The translations under genes and the position numbers were made by a program. A DNA stretch of 64,000 nucleotides from Amphritea atlantica (lineage in GTDB: Bacteria; Pseudomonadota; Gammaproteobacteria; Pseudomonadales; Balneatricaceae), in assembly GCA_024397875.1 (NCBI GenBank), contig CP073344.1, positions 1,355,001 through 1,419,000 on the forward strand, read 5' to 3'. The number at the start of each line of letters is the position of its first letter. Positions within the stretch are counted from its first letter, which is position 1. Positions 1-7,854 of this stretch are shown here, piece by piece. Under the pieces are notes generated by a model that did not search any database, had not been told where the DNA came from, and saw only the letters and a program-made list of their open reading frames with translations.

Positions 1-540
1 CGGCGGACCATAGATAACGATGGAGCGGCCGGAATTAAGCGCCGGCCCCAGTTGATCGAGCAGTGAGTCTTTAATGACAATATCCTTAAATGCATCCTGA
101 GTCTGTTGTTGCTTAACCTTGACCAGGTGTACTGACTGGGCGGCGACAACTTTCTCGTATACTGAGACAGGCACCGGTGCAGGCCCGATGTAGCCATTTT
201 TATTGAGTGCCTCATGTGCGGCCACACGACCCAGGTCTGTCAGGCCGTAAAACAGTTCCTGCCCGTGACCTAAACGGGGTAGCACTTCAAGCCGCGCTTC
301 CTGACGCAGGTAACTTAATATCTCCTCGATGATGGCTCCGGACAGGCAGGCCCGGTTGACCAGCTGAGAAATGGTCAGAGCACCGGCATCGTAGAGATGT
401 TTACTGATCAGTTCGGTTAAGAACTGTTTGCTCAGGTGGGTTTCTTCGACCGTTTTGGGGCGCGGTGCCAGCGCGCTGAAGGGCGATACCGGCTGCGGTT
501 CAATGTCCTGCAGGGTCAGGTCGTGTTGTTGTTCACTCAT
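1..540 (-). CDS. AAA-type ATPase, N-terminal part (runs off window)
   Basis: The reading frame starts at the ATG at 540 and is open to the left edge, giving about 180 residues. It begins MSEQQHDLTLQDIEPQ, has a winged-helix-like middle section, and reaches GRSIVIYGPP, the start of a Walker A loop, just as the window ends. That fits the AAA ATPases found beside Flp pilin genes in Tad loci of marine gammaproteobacteria. Its ATG overlaps the TGA of the prepilin peptidase (ATGA), so the two are probably translationally coupled. The ATPase core is outside the window, so the exact subfamily cannot be named. Confidence 0.7.
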   Translation of the reverse strand, partial: MSEQQHDLTLQDIEPQPVSPFSALAPRPKTVEETHLSKQFLTELISKHLYDAGALTISQLVNRACLSGAIIEEILSYLRQEARLEVLPRLGHGQELFYGLTDLGRVAAHEALNKNGYIGPAPVPVSVYEKVVAAQSVHLVKVKQQQTQDAFKDIVIKDSLLDQLGPALNSGRSIVIYGPP

Positions 541-1118
541 AAAACACCTCCGTCGAAGAGAGATCTCAGATAATAGAAATTGAGCTGCGATTGATGAGCG
601 AGTGCCAACAGGGTGCCTGCCATAATGGCAAGCGCGTATGGAAAACGTAATGCAGCGGCATCGCCGGGGTGCGGCTTTTCATAGATCAGCTGTCTGGTTA
701 AGCAGAAAGTTTTCAGTATGCGGTAATAGCGTTTAAACAGATTCGGCAGATCGCCTTTGAGCAGCACCAGTGCCAGGGCAAGCAGGCAGCCTGCGATAAG
801 ACTTAGTCCGGCTGCTAACGTTGCCAGCTGCGGCCCGAGGAGGCTGCCCACGGCAGCCATCAGTTTAACATCGCCCGCGGCCATGCCGCCGGTGATATAA
901 AAAGGGATAAAGATAAAAAAACCGATCAGCAAGCCACTCAGCGCGGTAATGCTGCCTGCCCAGCCGTCCCATATTACATGGTAAATGACTCCACAAATGA
1001 GTATGGCCAAGCTAACGAGATTGGGAATGATGTGCTTAATGATGTCCCATGCGGTAGCAAAAAAGAGCAGGAGCAGTAAAGACAACATCAGTAAATCAGA
1101 TGCGAGTGTTGGTTGCAT
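537..1118 (-). CDS. Prepilin peptidase, TadV/CpaA type
   Basis: A 193-residue A24-type aspartic prepilin peptidase. It is predicted to cleave Flp pilin in the inner membrane. It is hydrophobic throughout (about six membrane segments). The two catalytic aspartates are in FFATAWDIIKHIIPN near the N-terminus and in GGMAAGDVKLMAAVG, the GxxxGDVKL motif of this family. The short form without an N-methyltransferase domain is typical of TadV/CpaA. The start at 1118 is preferred over an upstream one at 1175 because AAAGGAGG lies about 9 bases before it. It lies between the pilin gene and the ATPase. Confidence 0.88.
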   Translation of the reverse strand: MQPTLASDLLMLSLLLLLFFATAWDIIKHIIPNLVSLAILICGVIYHVIWDGWAGSITALSGLLIGFFIFIPFYITGGMAAGDVKLMAAVGSLLGPQLATLAAGLSLIAGCLLALALVLLKGDLPNLFKRYYRILKTFCLTRQLIYEKPHPGDAAALRFPYALAIMAGTLLALAHQSQLNFYYLRSLFDGGVL

Positions 1119-1185
1119 TGTACTGCCCCTCCTTTCAGTTAAATTAGGTAATAGTTCGTAGTAGCATCGATGCAACTGGATCAGA

Positions 1186-1365
1186 CTATGAAATCACGGC
1201 TGTAAGTTCAGCAATAGCTGCCCCGACAGCGGTTCCCAAGTCTGTAAAAGCTGTAACGACGGCCAGACCTACCAAGCTACCGGCAATGGCATATTCCACC
1301 GTTGTCAGGCCCTCTTCATCTTTGATAAAGCGTTTAACCAGTGCTGTGAGTGTTTGAATAGACAT
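1186..1365 (-). CDS. flp: Flp-type pilin subunit
   Basis: A 59-residue Flp/Fap pilin. The short basic leader ends MSIQTLTALVKRFIKDEEG; cleavage is expected after that Gly, leaving LTTVEY with the obligatory Glu at +5 and Tyr at +6. A single hydrophobic helix follows (AIAGSLVGLAVVTAFT). It would be the major subunit of a Tad adhesion pilus, processed by the adjacent peptidase. The gene is first in the visible minus-strand run, 67 bases before the peptidase start, so it probably opens the operon or is expressed in excess from its own promoter in the region upstream of 1365. Confidence 0.9.
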   Translation of the reverse strand: MSIQTLTALVKRFIKDEEGLTTVEYAIAGSLVGLAVVTAFTDLGTAVGAAIAELTAVIS

Positions 1366-1480
1366 GTCTTTGTCTCCGCTGTTAAGTCAAGTGTTACGTC
1401 CGTTTTCCTGAAACCCGAATACATATGTCTTATTCTGGTGACAGGTCGTATATGAAAAGTTAGACATCTGCCTGTAAAAC

Positions 1481-1518
1481 TGATAGGACTTTTTTGATAA
1501 AGATAAGGACTATTTTGA
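1481..1518. promoter_or_regulatory. Imperfect direct repeats between flp and the AraC-type regulator
   Basis: TGATAGGACTTTTTTGA at 1481-1497 recurs as AGATAAGGACTATTTTGA at 1501-1518, about 20 bases (two helical turns) apart. AraC-family regulators usually bind such tandem direct repeats. The pair lies about 115 bases upstream of flp on the minus strand and upstream of the regulator on the plus strand. It is therefore a plausible operator for one or both. The binding assignment is inference. Confidence 0.4.
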
Positions 1519-1531
1519 CTTCTGTTGAGGT

Positions 1532-1541
1532 GGGGGGGGGG
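1532..1541. repeat. G10 homopolymer in the flp/regulator intergenic region
   Basis: Ten consecutive G in an otherwise AT-rich, 326-base non-coding gap (1366-1691). Tracts of this length are prone to slipped-strand change. It lies about 150 bases before the preferred start of the regulator. Apart from this tract and the direct repeats I see no gene in the gap. Confidence 0.6.
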
Positions 1542-1691
1542 AATTATGAAAAATATTCAACTGAATAAATGAGGTATATGACAGGCAATTATCTAAGCTT
1601 ATTAGGACAGGAAATCTGAACAAATCTATTGTTCGTTGCATTCACTTTTAAAAAAGAGGAACCAGGGAAGGTTAAAGTCGAAGGTTACTTT

Positions 1692-2516
1692 ATGTCATTA
1701 AATCATACGCTTAGCTGGATCGATATGAGGGTTTCTGCAGAGCGATCTGAACTATTATCTCGCTTTCAGGAGCGATTTTCGGTGTCCTATTTAAGGCACT
1801 ATCAGCTGAACAGTGGAAACAGCTCGAGCTGTGAAGCTGATATTATATGCTTTGAATATGATTATCCCGATATTCCCAGTCTTAATTTACTACAAGAAGT
1901 CAGGGAAGCATTACCCGGTTGTCCTATTGTAATGTTTACTGAACAGCATTCTGAAGCGTTGGCGGTATGGGCATTTCGCACTGGCGTCTGGGATTATCTT
2001 GTGCTGCCTTTAGCCGACACCGGTATTAATGAAGTTGTAACTTCCATTGAAGCAGCCGCTGAGGTTGGTTTCTCTCAGAGGCCGCAGTTTAATAAATCTG
2101 CACATGTCATGCTGCCGGAGGAGGTTCGTTTCAGGCGTTCCCCGGAAAATGAAAAGCTGCTCAGGCCTGCCATCAGCTATCTGGAGGGGCATTTCCGGGA
2201 AAAAGTGACAGAAGAGCGCCTGGCAGCGCTCTGTAAGATCAATGTGACCCAGTTTAGTCGTACCTTCCGGCAGACTTTTGATGTGACGTTTCAGGAGTAT
2301 CTGGTGAGATTCCGCCTGAATGAGTCAGCACGGTTGCTGCGGAATCCCGGCGCGTCGATCGCAGATGTTGCTTATCTGGTCGGGTTTAATGATCCTTCTT
2401 ACTACGCCCGGGCGTTTAAAAAATATTTTGGCGTGACGCCCTCAAGGTATCGGCAGTGTTTAAAGAATGACCGGGCTTCTATGGTGCAGGATCATCAGGT
2501 CTTGCGCAGCGCCTGA
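1692..2516 (+). CDS. Receiver-like/AraC-family transcriptional regulator
   Basis: A 274-residue regulator. The N-terminal about 130 residues resemble a response-regulator receiver (ADIICFEYDYPDIPSLNLLQEVR, later PIVMFTEQHSEALAVWAFRTG and WDYLVLPL), and the C-terminus is an AraC double helix-turn-helix (EERLAALCKINVTQFSRTF; SIADVAYLVGFNDPSYYARA). The receiver is atypical: no clean acidic pocket plus phospho-Asp is visible, so phosphorylation is doubtful. A TTG at 1629 extends the frame, but ATG 1692 with GAAGG before it is preferred. It is divergent from the Flp pilin gene and probably controls the Tad locus. Confidence 0.8.
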   Translation: MSLNHTLSWIDMRVSAERSELLSRFQERFSVSYLRHYQLNSGNSSSCEADIICFEYDYPDIPSLNLLQEVREALPGCPIVMFTEQHSEALAVWAFRTGVWDYLVLPLADTGINEVVTSIEAAAEVGFSQRPQFNKSAHVMLPEEVRFRRSPENEKLLRPAISYLEGHFREKVTEERLAALCKINVTQFSRTFRQTFDVTFQEYLVRFRLNESARLLRNPGASIADVAYLVGFNDPSYYARAFKKYFGVTPSRYRQCLKNDRASMVQDHQVLRSA

Positions 2517-2828
2517 TTCTATTTTGTTTATAAGAATACCTGAGCAGGCGCTCAGTGCATGAAAGCGATTCAGGTACCCTTCATAGGCGCACAACCCTCT
2601 CACCTGTTTCAGCCAGGCCCTTTCGCTATTCATTGGTTAATGCCTGATAATAGCGCGAGTGCAGCGCTTGAATTGTCACCAGTACCCTGGAGTAAAGTAA
2701 TGCAGCAAACCGTTGGCGCCTTAGTAGCGATCTGACGCGCTGCCGGTAGAAATATTTTGACCTGTATGGATATTTATCACAGTATCATTTTTTATATCTT
2801 AATATGACGTTAAATCGGATAAGAGTCG
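2517..2828. other. 312-base intergenic region
   Basis: No gene of convincing length on either strand. CTGAGC-AGG-CGCTCAG, a short inverted repeat shortly after the regulator's stop, could stop transcription but has no U-tract. A TTGACC hexamer at 2757-2762 in an AT-rich stretch may belong to the promoter of the gene at 2829; no well-spaced -10 box is evident. Confidence 0.4.
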
Positions 2829-3671
2829 ATGGCCAAAGAGCGTACAAAAATATCGACCTCGGCGCTGGCCAAAGCATTAGGCAAGAGCAGTCGTCAGATG
2901 TTTGCTGAGCTTGAAGCTCTGGGCTGGATCAGCCGGGAACAGGAGCAGTGGCGCCTGACCGCTAAAGGGGAGTTTGAGCAGGGCAGCTATTGCGATAGCG
3001 AACGATATGGCCGCTATATTGTCTGGCCGGAAGGTGTAAAAGGTCACAGGGCGCTGGTAAATCCTGAAGACCGGTTTACCGGCGCCAAAGGGCTGGGTTT
3101 GAAAACCGGATTGTCGACGTTGCGAATTAATCAGTTGCTGGCGGAACTGGGGTGGATAAAACCCTGGCTGAAAGGATGGCAGCTGACAGAGGCGGGGCAA
3201 GCGCTGGGTGGGGTGCAGAAAGAGGATACTCATACCGCGATCCCCTATGTGTTATGGCCAAAAACACTGCCTGAAAACATTATTTTTAAACGCACACTGA
3301 GGGCCTTCACTGTGCCTCTGGCAGAGGTGGAACATTACAGAGGTTGTCGTGCGATGGATGGCCATCTGCTGCGTTCGGAAGCGGAAGTGAAGATCGATAA
3401 CTGGCTGTACCTTGCCGGTATCACTCATGCCTGTGACAAAAAGTTGCCGTTAGAGGCATCAGTCAGAGCCGATTTTTACCTGCCTCAGGTGCGCTTGTTT
3501 ATTGAATTCTGGGGTAGTGAAAATGATTCCTCCTATCTGGCGGAGAAGATGCATAAAAAGGCGCTCTATGAGGCTAATAATCTGGCTGTTATTGAGTTGC
3601 AGGAGGGCGATCTGAATCAGCTCGATGAGGTGCTGCCCCGGCAGTTACGACGGTTTGGCCTGGAGTGCTGA
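2829..3671 (+). CDS. Tandem winged-helix protein with PD-(D/E)XK nuclease-like C-terminus
   Basis: A 280-residue protein, no signal peptide. Residues 1-60 (ISTSALAKALGKSSRQMFAE, LEALGWI) and about 75-135 (GLGLKTGLSTLRINQLLAEL, GWIKPWL) look like two copies of one winged-helix module, each followed by a WP motif (IVWPEGV, VLWPKTL). The last about 110 residues carry EAEVKIDNWLYLAGI, then ADFYLPQVRLFIEFWG. The spacing of Glu, Asp and IE-x-W resembles the PD-(D/E)XK/Vsr-like nuclease core, followed by a K-x(3)-Y helix. A DNA-binding nuclease is inferred; substrate unknown. I recall similar proteins being loosely labelled glycerol kinase in databases, which nothing here supports. Confidence 0.65.
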   Translation: MAKERTKISTSALAKALGKSSRQMFAELEALGWISREQEQWRLTAKGEFEQGSYCDSERYGRYIVWPEGVKGHRALVNPEDRFTGAKGLGLKTGLSTLRINQLLAELGWIKPWLKGWQLTEAGQALGGVQKEDTHTAIPYVLWPKTLPENIIFKRTLRAFTVPLAEVEHYRGCRAMDGHLLRSEAEVKIDNWLYLAGITHACDKKLPLEASVRADFYLPQVRLFIEFWGSENDSSYLAEKMHKKALYEANNLAVIELQEGDLNQLDEVLPRQLRRFGLEC

Positions 3672-3736
3672 GAAGGGAGAATTGAGAGGGCGTGCTGGCG
3701 GGGTAAAAGCCCTCTGATAAAAAGCACTGGATTCGC

Positions 3737-4354
3737 TCAGGGAACCGCCATGCCCCGCTGGACAAACTCTATGTGTGACATCCTTTCCATCCAGGCTTTT
3801 ACATTGGGAAACTCTTCCAGGTTAATTTCCTGCCACTCAAAGCGGCACGCCCAGGGGTAGATAGCAAAATCGGCGATACTGAGGTCCGGATCAACAATAA
3901 AGGTATGGCCGTCCAGTCGTTTATTCAGTACTCCCCAGAGTCGCCGGCTTTCTTCGCGATAGCGATTGATTGCATAGGGAACTTTCTCTTTGGCAAAGCG
4001 ATTGAAGTGGTGAGCCTGTCCCAGAAAGGGACCAAAGTTTCCCATCTGCCACATCAGCCATTGCAGGCATTCCAGCCTTTTCATCGGGTCTGTTGGTATA
4101 AAGTTGCCAGTTTTTTCAGCCAGATAAATCAGAATGGCACCACTTTCAAACAGCTGAATCGTTTCACCATCGGGGCCTTCGTCATCGGATATGGCCGGAA
4201 TTTTATTGTTCGGGCTGATGGCCAGAAAGTCCGGCTTATACTGATCACCCGCCTGAATGTTGATTGGGTGAACGATGTAGGGGAGTGCCGTTGCTTCAAG
4301 CATAATTGACACTTTGCGGCCGTTGGGGGTTCCCCAGGTGTACAGATCAATCAT
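3737..4354 (-). CDS. yfcG: Glutathione S-transferase, YfcG/YghU (Nu) class
   Basis: A 205-residue cytosolic GST. The N-terminal thioredoxin-like half has the Nu-class TPNGRK motif (Thr and Asn contact glutathione disulfide), SPNNKIPAI with the cis-proline, and LFESGAILIYLAEKTG. The helical C-terminal half has GPFLGQAHHFNRFA and LSIADFAIYPW. These match E. coli YfcG nearly motif for motif. Expected activity is disulfide-bond reductase rather than classic conjugation. It is encoded 15 bases after the gene at 4370-5146 on the same strand and may be cotranscribed. Confidence 0.88.
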   Translation of the reverse strand: MIDLYTWGTPNGRKVSIMLEATALPYIVHPINIQAGDQYKPDFLAISPNNKIPAISDDEGPDGETIQLFESGAILIYLAEKTGNFIPTDPMKRLECLQWLMWQMGNFGPFLGQAHHFNRFAKEKVPYAINRYREESRRLWGVLNKRLDGHTFIVDPDLSIADFAIYPWACRFEWQEINLEEFPNVKAWMERMSHIEFVQRGMAVP

Positions 4355-4369
4355 TTACGACTCCGGTCA

Positions 4370-5146
4370 CTATTGATGGGCAAAATGGTTGTAAATATCT
4401 ATCAGCTCATCCTGGCTGAAAGTGACAACAATCAGCTCCTGCCCCGGGGTTATCAGATTCGGGTTTTGGCCGAGTATGCCTTTATGATAGTTGTATACAT
4501 AGGTGTCTTTTACCTTCTGATCCAGAATTGTCCCGAGGAATGAGCTGGTGCTATTGGCTAGTCGCTCATCTGCCTCTCTGGGGATATCTGCACTGATCAG
4601 CCTGGTTTTAAGTTGTATCCCTGTAGCGAAAGTATCGATCAGGCCACTCTGAATGATACCCCACAGACCCTGTTTGTCTGTATCAGTGACACCGTGAATA
4701 TAAAATAGTGTTCCGGCGGCATTATCCGGATTGTTGAGCAACTCTTTCAGTCTGATCTGGTCGGCCATGGGTAGCTCGCCGGCAGGTATCGCTTTGTGCT
4801 GAGACGGGACAGAGTTGCCTATCTGCTCCAGATTAATGCCGTAGGTGGTTGCACTACCTTCGCTTACCGCTTCGGTAGCCGCTATCGCCGTGGCGAGATC
4901 TGTTGGTAGTTTGAGTAACTGGTCCTGAGTAACAAAGTTGTTAGCCTTGCCAATCTCAATTGCTTGTTCGGGTTCAGAGGTCAGGTTGTCAATATGCCGT
5001 TGCGCAGCAATTTTTGACAGTTCGTCCGGCTTGATTTCAGGGGGCTGAGTCTGTGTCTGTTTATCTTCCTGCAGAGGAGGATTAAAATACAGATAACCGG
5101 CAACACCGGCGACCGCTAGTATGATTAAAATCAGAAAATTGCGCAT
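4370..5146 (-). CDS. Membrane-anchored protein with LysM-like C-terminus
   Basis: About 258 residues. One N-terminal membrane anchor (MRNFLILIILAVAGVAGYLYF) is followed by a Gln/Pro-rich linker and an uncharacterised periplasmic domain. The C-terminus (YVYNYHKGILGQNPNLITPG, QELIVV) resembles the second half of a LysM repeat, suggesting peptidoglycan contact. The start at 5146 is chosen for its membrane anchor; an in-frame ATG at 5167 adds seven residues. I do not recognise the family. It precedes the GST gene in the same direction. Confidence 0.65.
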   Translation of the reverse strand: MRNFLILIILAVAGVAGYLYFNPPLQEDKQTQTQPPEIKPDELSKIAAQRHIDNLTSEPEQAIEIGKANNFVTQDQLLKLPTDLATAIAATEAVSEGSATTYGINLEQIGNSVPSQHKAIPAGELPMADQIRLKELLNNPDNAAGTLFYIHGVTDTDKQGLWGIIQSGLIDTFATGIQLKTRLISADIPREADERLANSTSSFLGTILDQKVKDTYVYNYHKGILGQNPNLITPGQELIVVTFSQDELIDIYNHFAHQ

Positions 5147-5332
5147 TTTTCCCCCGTTAGAAATCATGACCAGACTTTATATCTCTTAAAAAGAGTGGTT
5201 TATTTTCATAAGGTTCAGACTAAAACAGATTTTAGCGATATAAAAGTTAAATCGTTTGCCAATTGTGGTCAGATATCTTTCTCAGCGGTCGGCAGTTGAA
5301 GCGCTTCTCTTCTATAATGGGGAAGTTGTGAC

Positions 5333-5959
5333 ATGCGTTTAACGGGGTTGTCTATGACTGAGCAGATTGAAGAGATCCTGCAATTCTGGTTTGGTGAGCT
5401 TAAACAGGGCTTCCCGGTGACCAACCGAAAGCCGCTGTGGTGGTTTGGTGATGAGGCGCTGGATCGTCAGCTCGGTGAGCTGTTTGGTCATCAGGTCAGG
5501 CAGGCGCTCTGGGGGCAGCTAGATGACTGGGCCGGACAGCCGCGTGGCAGGCTGGCACTGATTATCCTCCTGGATCAGTTTACACGCAGCATCTATCGAG
5601 GGTCAGCCGATGCCTTTTCCGGTGATTTTCGGGCCGAGCAACTGTGCAGGGAAGGCATTGAAATCGGGCACGATATGGCGCTTGAAGGCAGCGAAAAGTT
5701 ATTTTTCTATATGCCTCTGGAACATGCTGAAGATCTGCGGGCACAGAATCTTTGTATCTCTCAGATTGAGGCAATGCTCTCCACCACTCCCCGGGAACAG
5801 CGGCATCAAATTGATAATGCGCTGGATTTTGCCCATGAACACCGAAATCTTATTGTTCGGTTTGGGCGTTTTCCCTACCGCAATAAAATACTCGGTCGCT
5901 CCTCAACACCCGAAGAGTTAGCTTATCTGAACCAGCCCCATAAACGTTATGGGCAGTAG
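5333..5959 (+). CDS. DUF924 family protein
   Basis: A 208-residue cytoplasmic all-helical protein of the DUF924/TPR-like family. Its conserved features are ILQFWFGEL near the N-terminus, WWFGDEALDRQ, GRLALIILLDQFTRSIYRG and FFYMPLEHAEDL, then FGRFPYRNKILGRSSTPEE. The biochemical role is not established. The ATG at 5333 has GGGGAAG about 9 bases upstream; a second ATG at 5354 (MTEQIEEIL) also has a GGGG and would suit the usual family length. It is a monocistronic-looking gene with an AT-rich leader. Confidence 0.85.
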   Translation: MRLTGLSMTEQIEEILQFWFGELKQGFPVTNRKPLWWFGDEALDRQLGELFGHQVRQALWGQLDDWAGQPRGRLALIILLDQFTRSIYRGSADAFSGDFRAEQLCREGIEIGHDMALEGSEKLFFYMPLEHAEDLRAQNLCISQIEAMLSTTPREQRHQIDNALDFAHEHRNLIVRFGRFPYRNKILGRSSTPEELAYLNQPHKRYGQ

Positions 5960-6028
5960 ATATTTGCATCAATACACAAAAAAGTATTTACTAAACAGAA
6001 ACATGGGTGTCATTTAAGGAATGTGAAG

Positions 6029-6991
6029 GTGATAGATTCCAGGCAGACTAAAGTCCGCAGCCGGGTTCAGACAATTGTGACTCTGGTGGTTTCGATTCTG
6101 GTTTTTATAGTCTTGTTTGTCGGTATTCGTTCCTATGAAGAGCGGGTTGCTGTTCAGGCTATTCGGCTAGCGATTGAGCACAGGGTTGATCAGGTAGATT
6201 ATGAACAGGTGGGTATGGCGAAAGATATCGATACCCTCTGGTCTGCGTATGGTCCGCAGAAGGAAATTACCGAAGAGGATTTTTATCGTCTGGCTGATCC
6301 GATTGTTGATAGTTATCACACTTTTCTGCCGCTGTTTATCGCTCTGATGGGAGGGGTATTGAGCTTTGTGACGCTGGGAATGGGCATTAATGCAGCAGTG
6401 CGTGCCAGACATCTTCGTAAGGTACTTGAGGCGAAGGATGTTGAGCTAAAACGCAGCCAGGAAAAGCTCGCTTCGGTTGCCGTGACTGATGAACCGACAG
6501 GGCTGGCGAATGGACGACACTTTAATCAGGTTCTGTCGACAGAATGTCGCAGAGCGGTGCGGGAGTTTAGTCCGTTAACGCTTATGCTGATCGAGCTTGA
6601 TAAGCCTGAAACCGACCAGCTCCCGGACAATTTTTCTGATCAACAGGCATGTTTGATTGCTGAGGTACTGAAAAGTGCAATTTCACGTCCAGGGGATATG
6701 GCGGCCCGGATAGGTACTGGCCGCTTCGCCATGGTGTTGCCGGCAACCAATGAACAGTCGCCGGTGCTGGCCGATAGGCTCTGTCGTGATATCAATGATA
6801 TTGAGCTTCTGGGGTATAAGTTGAGTGTCAGTATCGGCATCAGTACGCTGCAGCCTTCTGCTCAGCTGACTGCCGAATATATACTGGCGCAGACCGAAGC
6901 GGCCCTGGACGAGGCGATCCAGAACGGTGGCGGACGGGTGCGGGCCGTAAAAGAAGATCCTCTTGATATTCCTGTAACCTTTTCCGGCTAG
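6029..6991 (+). CDS. Membrane protein with degenerate GGDEF domain
   Basis: About 320 residues: two membrane helices (VTLVVSILVFIVLFVGI; LPLFIALMGGVLSFVTLGMG) flank a short periplasmic loop, then a coiled-coil linker and a GGDEF-fold domain (DEPTGLANGRHFNQVL). The signature loop reads GTGRF in ARIGTGRFAMVLP in place of GG(D/E)EF, so the residues needed to bind metal and make cyclic-di-GMP are missing. It is probably a non-catalytic partner or GTP/c-di-GMP sensor. The GTG at 6023 has AAGGA only 2 bases away; the GTG at 6029 is 8 bases away and is preferred. Confidence 0.8.
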   Translation: MIDSRQTKVRSRVQTIVTLVVSILVFIVLFVGIRSYEERVAVQAIRLAIEHRVDQVDYEQVGMAKDIDTLWSAYGPQKEITEEDFYRLADPIVDSYHTFLPLFIALMGGVLSFVTLGMGINAAVRARHLRKVLEAKDVELKRSQEKLASVAVTDEPTGLANGRHFNQVLSTECRRAVREFSPLTLMLIELDKPETDQLPDNFSDQQACLIAEVLKSAISRPGDMAARIGTGRFAMVLPATNEQSPVLADRLCRDINDIELLGYKLSVSIGISTLQPSAQLTAEYILAQTEAALDEAIQNGGGRVRAVKEDPLDIPVTFSG

Positions 6992-7047
6992 ACTATTTCT
7001 GCTAAGCCTGCCTCACGCAGGTTTTATTTTATGACGCAGAGGCAACC

Positions 7048-7854
7048 GTGTGTAATCTATCTGATCGCTCCGAAAAAGATGAAACTGACTCCGAAAGCAG
7101 TCCCATAACCTGTCTCTCTGATCGACTGGTAGCCCATCGGGGTTATGCATCCCGTTATCCGGAAAACTCTTTGCTGGCGATTGAGCGGGCGCTTGCTGCC
7201 GGAGCCAGGTTTGTTGAGGTGGATCTACAACTAACCGCTGATCTCGAGCCGGTGCTCTATCATGATCGGGATATGGCGCGACTTTCCGGTGCCGATAATA
7301 AAATTCAGCTACTCACTTATGATGAACTGGAACGCTTTAGCCTGCATAACCCTGTGGCGTTTAGCGATCGCTTTGAAGATGAGCCGATCTCCCATCTTCA
7401 GCATCTGGTAAATCTGATGTTGCGTTACCCGCGGGTTACCTTTTTTATCGAGTTCAAGCGGGTTGCAATTGAAACATTCGGGGTTGAGAGCTGTGTAGAG
7501 AGGTCGCTACCCCTGTTAGAGCTGGTTAAGTCGCAAGTGGTGTTGATCAGCTACTCCCGGGCTCTGGTTGACCGGGTACTGGCGGATGACTGGCAGGCCG
7601 GTTGGGTATCGGATCAATTTCCGGCCAGCGGCTGGTGGCAGTATTTTATCCGGCCGCCAAACTACCTGATTCTTAACTATACCTGTTTACGTAACGTTGA
7701 TCTGCCCGCTGAAAAACGTCGCTGGCCTGAAGTCAGTGTGGTGCTGTATGAAGTGGCTGACTCTGAGCTTGCACGCACTCTGTTCACTCAGGGAGCTGAC
7801 CTGATTGAGACTTTTGCGATCTCCCCGATGCGCCGGGCGCTGAGTGAGAATTAG
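7048..7854 (+). CDS. Glycerophosphodiester phosphodiesterase, UgpQ-like
   Basis: A 268-residue GDPD-family hydrolase without signal peptide, so cytoplasmic and UgpQ-like. Motifs: VAHRGYASRYPENS (catalytic His and Arg), FVEVDLQLTADLEPVLYHD (metal-binding Glu, Asp and second His) and FFIEFK. The reaction is release of glycerol-3-phosphate from deacylated phospholipids. GTG start with GAGG 6 bases upstream. It converges on an FGGY kinase gene with no base between the two stop codons; together they may serve glycerophosphodiester and polyol salvage. Confidence 0.88.
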   Translation: MCNLSDRSEKDETDSESSPITCLSDRLVAHRGYASRYPENSLLAIERALAAGARFVEVDLQLTADLEPVLYHDRDMARLSGADNKIQLLTYDELERFSLHNPVAFSDRFEDEPISHLQHLVNLMLRYPRVTFFIEFKRVAIETFGVESCVERSLPLLELVKSQVVLISYSRALVDRVLADDWQAGWVSDQFPASGWWQYFIRPPNYLILNYTCLRNVDLPAEKRRWPEVSVVLYEVADSELARTLFTQGADLIETFAISPMRRALSEN

